From contig JAOPVX010000033.1 of assembly GCA_025965975.1 (NCBI GenBank), positions 1 to 41,696 of the forward strand: a DNA stretch of 41,696 bases, in the 5' to 3' direction. This document shows positions 36,735 to 41,696 of the stretch, piece after piece. Both the position numbers and the translations under genes were made by a program. The DNA is from Mycobacterium sp. Lineage in GTDB: Bacteria; Actinomycetota; Actinomycetes; Mycobacteriales; Mycobacteriaceae. Positions within the stretch are counted from its first letter, which is position 1. Each line of letters opens with the position of its first letter. Under the pieces are notes generated by a model. The model was not told the origin of the DNA and did no database searches. It worked only from the letters and a program-made list of their open reading frames with translations.

Positions 36735-37246
36735 CGCGTCGTCTCCTTTGCGGAGGCAAGGGAAAATTCCAGGGCGGTGCGGACCTTGAGCAGTCCGCGC
36801 GCGAGGTTGCTTTTGACGGTTCCCAGCGAGCACTGCATGATCGCGGCCGTCTCGGCTTCGCTCAGCCCGTCGACAACGCGCAGGACGACCGTGACGCGCT
36901 GCCGCGGGGGGAGGGCGGCAAGGATCTGGTCGAGATGCGCTTGGGCCGCGATCGCTTCGGCGTGATCAGGCCCGGCAGTCAGCAGGTCCGGGTCAGCCTG
37001 CACGGGGACAGGGACGAGGTGGCTGCGCCGACCCCGGTCCTTCGCGAGATTGACAAGCGTGGCTCGGACGTAGGCCTCGGGGGAATCCAGCTGCCTCGAC
37101 CAATGTCTGGTCAGCCGTAGCAGGGCGGTCTGCAGGGCATCCTCGGCCTCGGCGGGGTCCGGCACGAGCAACCGCGCAAGCCGCAGCAGCCGGTCTCCGT
37201 GGGCTTGCACGAATTTCGTGAAGTCCTGCTCCTCTGAGGGGGTCAC
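36731..37246 (-). CDS. ECF RNA polymerase sigma factor (actinobacterial 'SigE family')
   Basis: A 171-residue group-4 sigma factor. Region 2: FVQAHGDRLLRLARLLVPDP, AEDALQTALLRLTRHW and YVRATLVNLAKD. Region 4: LDQILAALPPRQRVTVVLRV, LSEAETAAIMQCSLGTVKSN with the HTH. GTG 37246 is chosen because translation upstream is nonsense and the family is about 170 residues; the ribosome site is weak. It is coupled by a 4-bp overlap to the S26-like membrane gene, the usual layout of an ECF sigma factor and its anti-sigma partner. Signal and targets are unknown. Confidence 0.88.
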   Translation of the reverse strand: MTPSEEQDFTKFVQAHGDRLLRLARLLVPDPAEAEDALQTALLRLTRHWSRQLDSPEAYVRATLVNLAKDRGRRSHLVPVPVQADPDLLTAGPDHAEAIAAQAHLDQILAALPPRQRVTVVLRVVDGLSEAETAAIMQCSLGTVKSNLARGLLKVRTALEFSLASAKETTR

Positions 37247-37358
37247 ACCTACTACAACGAGACCTGTCCCCAAGGCGTTGCACGCCGCGGCCGCGCCGCT
37301 ACACCGCGGCGAACAAGATAGGCCGACACGGTCTTCGCGCCTTCGCCGGGGGCTCGGG

Positions 37359-38083
37359 TCAGCGGGGTGCCAGGACCGCGACCTCCCAGCCGAAACCCAC
37401 CACCAGCCGGCCGTCCGGGGAAACCGCCACCGCGCGGACCGGCCGGGGGAACACCAACTGCCGCCCGGCGGGCCGGCCGGTGGCCAGGTCCCACACCCGC
37501 ACCGTCGCATCGTGGCTGCCGGTGACGGCGACCGAGCGGCCGTCCACCACCCCCGTCGCCACCGCCACCACCGGGCCGGTATGGCCGGTGAGGGGTTCGC
37601 CGACCCGTTGGCCGGTGGCCAGGTCCCAGACCCGCGCCGTCTCGTCCCAGCTGCCGGTGACGGCGACCGGGCGGCCGTCCACCACCCCCGTCGCCACCGC
37701 CCCCACCCGGTCGGTGTGGCCGGTCAGGGCCTGCCGGAACCGGTGGTCGACCATGCTTGCGGTGGCCCACTCCACCCCCCACCGCGTGTCGGCTACGCCG
37801 TCCAGAGGTACGGCGGTGATCCGCGCCGACAGGTCCGGTCCCCGTACCGGGCTGCATCCAGCGCCAGCACCTGCCGCCGCACCCCCGCACCCGCATCCCG
37901 GTGCAGATGCACCGACGCCCGGTACACCGCCCCCGCCAACCGCCCCGCAGGCCCCGGGGTCGCATCCACCAGCCCCAGCACCTCCCCCGGGACGGCATTC
38001 ACCAAGAACCCCAGATCCGGCAACTGCTCATCCGCCCCGGCAGATCCAGCCCCGACACCATGAACGCCCAGATCATCAGACAT
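37359..38083 (-). pseudogene. WD40-repeat protein with a frameshift
   Basis: From ATG 38083 the frame reads MSDDLGVHGVG, LPDLGFLVNAVPGEVLGLVD, AVYRASVHLHRDAG and LALDAARYGD. One base then appears lost near 37832 (GGGGACCGGACC), and the correct reading resumes as DLSARITAVPLDGVADTRWG. Two full WD40 repeats follow (ALTGHTDRV ... DETARVWDLATG; PLTGHTGPV ... DATVRVWDLATG) and a final blade VRAVAVSPDGRLVVGFGWE. If the shift is an error, the gene would encode about 240 residues. Such proteins are common in Streptomyces-like genomes as scaffold modules; this one has no attached kinase or protease. Confidence 0.7.
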
Positions 38084-38135
38084 ACCCCGCATGCAACCGC
38101 CTCTCATCGACACACCACGCCCATCAGGGCCCCCG

Positions 38136-38276
38136 CTACGCGACTACGTAGAGGGTGACCGTGCCGCCTGCGGTCTCCAGACCCATCAGGATGCCCCCGA
38201 GCCGCAGCCCGGGGTCGTCGCAGAACAGGATCTGTCCGCAGTCGTCGACCCCCTCCTCAAAGTGGGTCCTGCTCAT
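38136..38276 (-). CDS. Small protein of 46 residues, unknown
   Basis: ATG 38276 has GGGAGGGG upstream and overlaps the stop of the FadR remnant (ATGA). The product starts MSRTHFEEGVDDCGQILFCD, continues DPGLRLGGILMG and ends TLYVVA, with two cysteines. The start signals are good but no family was recognised; it may itself be a truncated gene. Confidence 0.4.
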   Translation of the reverse strand: MSRTHFEEGVDDCGQILFCDDPGLRLGGILMGLETAGGTVTLYVVA

Positions 38277-38475
38277 GTCCCGTACCCCTCCCGTTGATCG
38301 GATCCGGTCGGCCGGGACGTACGGGGCCGTGTGTCGTCGAAGGCGCGTACCAGTTGCCGCTCCGCGTCCGCGAGGTAGACCGACAGCAGCAGTTCCGCCT
38401 GCTGGGCGTCCCTGGACTCCAGGGCTGCCAGGAGTTCGCGGTTGCGGGTGAGGTAGGGCTCGTGGCACCCACATC
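38273..38475 (-). pseudogene. FadR/GntR-type regulator, C-terminal remnant
   Basis: In the frame ending at TGA 38273 the minus strand reads CHEPYLTRNRELLAALESRD, AQQAELLLSVYLADAERQLV and RAFDDTRPRTSRP. This is the last helices of an FCD ligand domain of a FadR-subfamily GntR regulator. Stops appear upstream near 38475, so the DNA-binding half is gone. Confidence 0.55.
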
Positions 38476-38580
38476 ACCATCTTCAGCGGCAGTCAACACC
38501 AACTGGCCGACCAACCGCCGACCCGACCAAGAATTCCAGGATTGACGCCCGTGCACGTTAAGCCAGCCGATGCCGTCCGC

Positions 38581-38621
38581 AGTGATGTTCGCGGCGTCCC
38601 CACGACGCCGCGAACATCACT
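38581..38621. terminator. Perfect 18-bp hairpin (possible bidirectional terminator)
   Basis: AGTGATGTTCGCGGCGTC (38581-38598) and its exact reverse complement (38604-38621) flank a 5-base loop CCCAC. No T-tract follows, as is common for GC-rich actinobacterial terminators. It lies in the gap between the FadR remnant and the hemerythrin gene; the rest of 38481-38816 shows nothing coding. Confidence 0.55.
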
Positions 38622-38816
38622 CCCCCACCGGGCCTGACGTTCTCTTCTCAGCAGAACGCCCAGCAGACGGATCCCTTACCCAGACACCGCCCGAGCTCCT
38701 CATACCCCGGTGATCCACACCAAACGTCCCATTTCGACCTTTGTGTCACCGAAACTTCACTGCCATACGGGCGGCGCCGCCGGCATTGCACGATCCCGGA
38801 TGGGACGCAGCCAGGA

Positions 38817-39371
38817 TCAGCTCATGGCCTTGCGGATCGCGTCCCGGGTCCGGTCGACGACCGCCGCGATGGGCCCCAAGGCGATGTTCTTTGTCGGGGA
38901 CTCGGTGCCGGGGTGCGGGTGGGTGGGGGCGATCGCCTCGGCAGCCTTCACCGCAGCGACCATGCCCTTGAGCTGCTCCGGCGTGCTCCTGCTAAGGAGA
39001 TCAGGGAACTCCACATGTTCCTCGCGCTCGGCGTGTGACTCCACGGCCTTGCGCAGCCCGGCCAACAACGACTCGAACTCAGCCGAGTCAGTACCGATCT
39101 TCTCCAACTCCTGGAGGAGTTCCTTGGCCTCCTTTTCCTCCTTCAACCGGGCATCGATGATCCGCTCGCCGTTGCCGATAGTGCGCCGTGCGAAGGGATG
39201 CACGATCTCCTCCTCGGCCGTCTCGTGCACGGCCAGCAGGCACCGCAGCTGCTCAAAGGCGTCCTTGCGGGCCTTGCCGGTGCCCTTCTCAACCTTGGAG
39301 AACAGCTTGCGGATCTCCTCATGCTGTCGCTGCAACAGGTCCACTACGTTCTCGTCCTGGTGCTTGGTCAC
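38817..39371 (-). CDS. Hemerythrin HHE-domain protein
   Basis: A 184-residue four-helix protein expected to bind a di-iron centre and sense or carry O2, NO or peroxide. Iron ligands are visible in RQHEEIRKLF (His17), VHETAEEEIVHPF (His49, Glu53, His58) and SHAEREEHVEFP. The GTG at 39371 follows GGGAGGAACGATC. The C-terminal tail is rich in Ala/Pro/Thr. No close partners: a FadR remnant lies downstream and an element remnant upstream. Such proteins are often part of the general stress response in actinomycetes. Confidence 0.9.
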   Translation of the reverse strand: MTKHQDENVVDLLQRQHEEIRKLFSKVEKGTGKARKDAFEQLRCLLAVHETAEEEIVHPFARRTIGNGERIIDARLKEEKEAKELLQELEKIGTDSAEFESLLAGLRKAVESHAEREEHVEFPDLLSRSTPEQLKGMVAAVKAAEAIAPTHPHPGTESPTKNIALGPIAAVVDRTRDAIRKAMS

Positions 39372-39511
39372 GATCGTTCCTCCCTCGCAGAGCTCATTCG
39401 GGCCAGAGTGCCTCGATCACGGGAACTACCCAGCCGGTGAGGTCCAACGCCGAAACGCACCTTCAAACCTCTGTCCAGACATGAGCGCCCTGACCTGCAT
39501 CTTTGTTGGAG

Positions 39512-40030
39512 GTTTCATGGTGTGGGTGCCAAGAATCGTGTCGGCTGGCGCCGTGGGGGTTCGCTCGGCTCCGGCGGATCTTCGGGTTTGATGGCAGGTC
39601 CCGGAAGGTCCGGCCCCGGCGGGGGTGCTGCACGGGCTGTGGGGTCACGCGTGTGCTTCTTCCGATCGGGTTGCTGGCCCGGCGGCGGGGCGAGGCCGCA
39701 TGATCGGGGTGGCTTTGGTCGCGGCGGCCCCGGGCGGGGGTTCCGATGGATCGCCCGCCGGTTGGGCCGCTGTGAGGACACGGTGCTGAGCTGGCTGCGC
39801 AGGTTCACCGCGGCTACGGCATTGGTCCGGGTGGTGTTCACCCGGTTGCTGGTGGCCGTTGATCCGGATCCGCCGCTGATCGGTACGGCCGACTCGCCGC
39901 TGGCGGACGCGGTGCCGCGATCCTGGCGTGCTCGAGAGCGATCGCCTGCCGCTGGGAGGTGTCCATGGTGTCGCCCTGGTCGGTGGTGTCCGCGGCACGG
40001 CATCAGGGGACGTTCGCGCAGGCGCGGCCC
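39512..40030 (+). pseudogene. Decayed DUF6431-type (transposon-associated HTH) gene
   Basis: Pieces in three frames line up as one protein. A zinc-ribbon-like start reads WCGCQESCRLAPWG, with RPRRGCCTGCGVTRVLLPIG and LLARRRGEAA. MIGVALVAAAPG follows in the next frame. In the third, FRWIARRLGRCEDTVLSWLR and RFTAATALVRVVFTRLLVAV lead to DPDPPLIGTADSPLADAV. The order Cys motif, HTH, VRVVFTR-L-ALDPDP is that of the DUF6431 proteins common near insertion sequences in Streptomyces and relatives. At least two frameshifts make it inactive. The sequence after it, to 40410, holds no gene. Confidence 0.55.
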
Positions 40031-40410
40031 GAGGGTAAGCCCTGGCATGTGGGGTGGCGCCGCCCCCGCGGATGCGTCGAGGCGGTGAACAGTGGCCGGT
40101 GGCCAGCCCTGTGGCCGCGCATCGCGACGATGCTCGCTGGGTTCCATACGATCTCGACAGCGTGCCGACCGTGCTGCAGCCGGCAGGACCAACGCCCTGC
40201 TGGGCTTCTACGGCGTCGGCCATGCTGCTTCGGATCGTCGGTACAGCGCTAAAGATTGATCTTTCTCGGCAGTGCTTCGGTAAAGCTTCCCCTCGTATCC
40301 GGTCACCACTGGGATCGATCTGCGCCAGGGCTGTTTGTCCATGTTTGTCAGGGTTATGGCCCTGCGCACCTCGCAACCGTGAGGTGACTCGGAGTTCACA
40401 AGGAGGGGCA

Positions 40411-40716
40411 ATGACCAGGCCAACCCCTGGCATGACCAGTCGGACAACCGACCACGAATCCACCGACGGCCACGGGCCGGTGCGACGGCTGACCACCGAG
40501 ACCAAGGCGGCCTACAAGACGACCGAGATGCTCGTCTACCTGGCCGCAGTGGCCGCCGTGCTCATCGCCTCGCAGGTGATCGGCACCGAAGATGGTCACA
40601 ACGACTACTTCCGCGCCGACAGGGCGTGGTTCTACGTCGTTCTGCTGACTATCGGGTATCTGATCAGCCGAGGACTGGCCAAGTCCGGCAGCCGAGATCC
40701 CTACAACGACCGGTAA
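40411..40716 (+). CDS. Small conserved membrane protein, two helices
   Basis: A 101-residue protein with a very good ribosome site (AAGGAGGGGCA) before ATG 40411. A hydrophilic N-terminus (about 40 residues) is followed by helix 1 (TTEMLVYLAAVAAVLIASQV), a loop (GHNDYFRADRAW) and helix 2 (FYVVLLTIGYLISRGLAKSG), ending SRDPYNDR. This pattern occurs in uncharacterised small membrane proteins of actinomycetes. Function unknown. About 55-75 bp upstream, GTTTG and GGGTTAT resemble a degenerate SigB/SigF-type promoter (-10 consensus GGGTAT), not convincing on its own. Confidence 0.8.
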   Translation: MTRPTPGMTSRTTDHESTDGHGPVRRLTTETKAAYKTTEMLVYLAAVAAVLIASQVIGTEDGHNDYFRADRAWFYVVLLTIGYLISRGLAKSGSRDPYNDR

Positions 40717-40936
40717 GGAGCGACCGCCTTGGCCCCCGGCCCTCCGGTGGAGGGCCGGGCAGGCGCGGCCTGCGTAGTGTCTTGTCCGGCCATGGCGCGC
40801 CATGGCCCGCCGTCCCGAATACAAGTGTCTGTTGAACACCCTGGCAGCGGGAGGGCCCGCCAAGGTCGGCGGCGTCGCGAATGCCGTGTGCGAGACAACG
40901 CGGCGCCGGAGATAGCCAGCACCGTTTCCAGTACAA

Positions 40937-40954
40937 TGTTAATTACCATTAACA
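40937..40954. promoter_or_regulatory. AT-rich palindrome, operator-like
   Basis: TGTTAATTACCATTAACA: 7-bp perfect arms (TGTTAAT and ATTAACA) around TACC. It stands out in a GC-rich surround and has the form of a dimeric regulator site, but no gene starts nearby on either strand. Confidence 0.35.
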
Positions 40955-41075
40955 AATATAGAGAGATCGGTAGTGATCGCCCCACTGACTTGCACTCCCA
41001 TTTGGACCATTGCGATCACACCACGTCGAATCGGCCAACTATGGTGATTATGCAGCCGCTGGCGTGGCGCCGGTC

Positions 41076-41122
41076 GTGCACGGGTCTGTCTGGTATCCCG
41101 TTGAGGATTCGAACCCGTGCAC
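41076..41122. repeat. Inverted repeat enclosing a tRNA T-arm-like segment
   Basis: GTGCACGGGT (41076-41085) is the exact reverse complement of ACCCGTGCAC (41113-41122). On the minus strand the enclosed sequence reads GGTTCGAATCCTCA and ends in ACGGGATACCA. This looks like the last part of a tRNA (T loop TTCGAAT, 3' CCA), but its T-stem partner is not conserved. It may be a second, older att fragment or chance. Confidence 0.3.
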
Positions 41123-41289
41123 TGCTCGGTGGATACAACGGGCAGTCAGCTGTCGCCAACCTGAATTACGGCGGCTCCGAGGTAGCGTGACCGGCCGCGC
41201 AGCCGGTCAATGAGCCGGGCGCGGGCTGCCTCCGGGGCCACACCCGATGAACACGGCGGACCGGACCGCCCACGGGGGTCATGATCAAC

Positions 41290-41313
41290 CCCGGCCCGGC
41301 CCGGCCCGGCCCG
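41290..41313. repeat. CCCGG tandem repeat
   Basis: Four and a half copies of the 5-base unit CCCGG (41290-41313). Simple repeat, no assigned role. Confidence 0.9.
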
Positions 41314-41406
41314 CGAGCGAACATGGAGCGAACACGGAGCACAAACTACCCAAAAAACGACACCGACATATCGGATAAAAACTGGAAACTCCCAGGTCAA
41401 CCTAGA

Positions 41407-41451
41407 TGGGGCGGGCGGGACTCGAACCCGCGACCGATGGATTATGAGTCC
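41407..41451 (-). other. 3' half of a tRNA-Met(CAU) gene; probable att site remnant
   Basis: On the minus strand: anticodon loop CTCATAA (anticodon CAU), 3' strand of the anticodon stem TCCAT, variable loop CGGTC, a perfect T arm (GCGGG, TTCGAGT, CCCGC) and the 3' acceptor strand CCGCCCC plus discriminator A, with no encoded CCA. Upstream, pairing fails beyond the third anticodon-stem pair, and no D arm or 5' acceptor strand (GGGGCGG expected) exists. Only the 3' half is thus present. Integrative elements using tyrosine recombinases leave exactly such 3' tRNA copies at one end of the insertion. Confidence 0.65.
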
Positions 41452-41561
41452 CGTTTCGGCCGCACCGATCGGTGCCGGGTGCCGATCAGCGTTGTTGTTT
41501 CGTGTCGCGCTGTGCGGGTTTCATCGGGTTTCCGTGCCGATCACTGCCGGACGGTACCGCG

Positions 41562-41696
41562 ATGATCCACGGCGTACGAGCGAACATGACCGGCGGCCCC
41601 GATGATGAGTCGTGGGGCCTGAAGACCTTTGACAGGATAGACCAGTATGGACTTGAACCAATGATCTCCGTTACCGAGGCCGAGCTCAACGAACTG
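41562..41696 (+). CDS. Hypothetical protein, 3' end beyond window
   Basis: An open frame runs off the window edge. From ATG 41562 it reads MIHGVRANMTGGPDDESWGL, then KTFDRIDQYGLEPMISVTEA and ELNEL; an alternative ATG is at 41586. The composition is protein-like (acidic, few Arg/Pro runs). No clear ribosome site and no recognised family. Confidence 0.35.
   Translation, partial: MIHGVRANMTGGPDDESWGLKTFDRIDQYGLEPMISVTEAELNEL

Larger units (their letters stand above)
40717..41561. other. Non-coding region with repeats and att-like sequences
   Basis: No supported gene in 845 bp. It contains an AT-rich palindrome (40937-40954), an 8-bp inverted repeat (GTGATCGC 40973-40980 with GCGATCAC 41012-41019), a 10-bp inverted repeat with a tRNA-like T arm (41076-41122), CCCGG repeats (41290-41313) and a tRNA 3' fragment (41407-41451). 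Confidence 0.6.

Noticed and set aside
39515-40192. A long minus-strand frame opposite the element remnant.
   Set aside because: Pro/Arg-rich antisense reading; the plus strand shows the DUF6431-type motifs.
40332-40357. SigB/SigF-type promoter upstream of the small membrane protein.
   Set aside because: The -10 is GGGTTAT instead of GGGTAT and the -35 is weak; not enough to call.
41407-41480. A complete tRNA-Met gene.
   Set aside because: Only the 3' half fits; the D arm and 5' acceptor strand are absent and the outer anticodon-stem pairs fail.
33402-41696. Integrase, relaxase or replication gene expected for a mobile element.
   Set aside because: None found on either strand, so the island idea rests only on the truncated iolA, gene decay and the tRNA fragment.

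Overview
The window looks like the chromosome of a non-tuberculous Mycobacterium/Mycolicibacterium. The left end carries an Rpf resuscitation factor, mobA, korB and korA in the order known for the M. tuberculosis rpfE-mobA-korB-korA region. The sequence is GC-rich, uses GTG/TTG starts, and packs operons with 1-8 bp overlaps. The last 8.3 kb (from about 33,402) has a different character: many broken genes and gene families typical of Streptomyces/Actinomadura-like actinomycetes. It is either a decayed genomic island or a contig join.

Layout. 1-4,966 (minus): rpfE-like gene (cut by the window edge) with a hairpin-rich leader, a 0.9 kb non-coding stretch, then mobA, korB and korA. 5,236-10,343: a LacI-type regulator divergent from a four-gene operon (phytanoyl-CoA-dioxygenase-like oxygenase, inositol-dehydrogenase-like enzyme, IolE-like TIM barrel, second Gfo/Idh/MocA oxidoreductase). 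10,345-11,392: fused remnants of a GMC oxidoreductase and a LuxR/LAL regulator. 11,510-14,582 (minus): a catalase-related haem protein downstream of a fatty-acid alpha-dioxygenase-like haem enzyme, a candidate oxylipin pair. 15,607-33,401: a large cyclitol (inositol) locus. It holds a ribose/inositol-type ABC transporter (minus), a hydroxypyruvate-isomerase-like gene with a MalEFGK-type ABC transporter (plus), a GntR regulator (minus), and iolC, a Cgl0159-type aldolase gene, iolB, iolD, iolE, iolG, iolH-like and iolA/mmsA (plus). The last gene is cut about 40 residues before its normal end.

How the genes work together. Inositol would enter through the ABC transporter(s). IolG oxidises it, IolE dehydrates it, IolD opens the ring, IolB isomerises it, IolC phosphorylates it, an aldolase cleaves it, and IolA makes the acyl-CoA product. 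A 22-bp element, identical at 20 of 22 positions, lies on the -35 box of both the inositol-type transporter promoter and the iolC promoter. Each copy is in an intergenic region shared with a divergent gene, so one regulator, most simply the adjacent GntR protein, probably controls all four transcription units.

33,402-41,696: a secreted beta-sandwich protein, a frameshifted AraC regulator, an ECF sigma factor overlapping a signal-peptidase-fold protein that lacks both catalytic residues, a frameshifted WD40 protein, a FadR remnant with a small coupled ORF, an 18-bp perfect hairpin, a hemerythrin, a decayed DUF6431-type element and a small membrane protein. The region ends at a 3'-half tRNA-Met(CAU) fragment that resembles an integration (att) site. 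No integrase, complete tRNA, rRNA or CRISPR array was seen.
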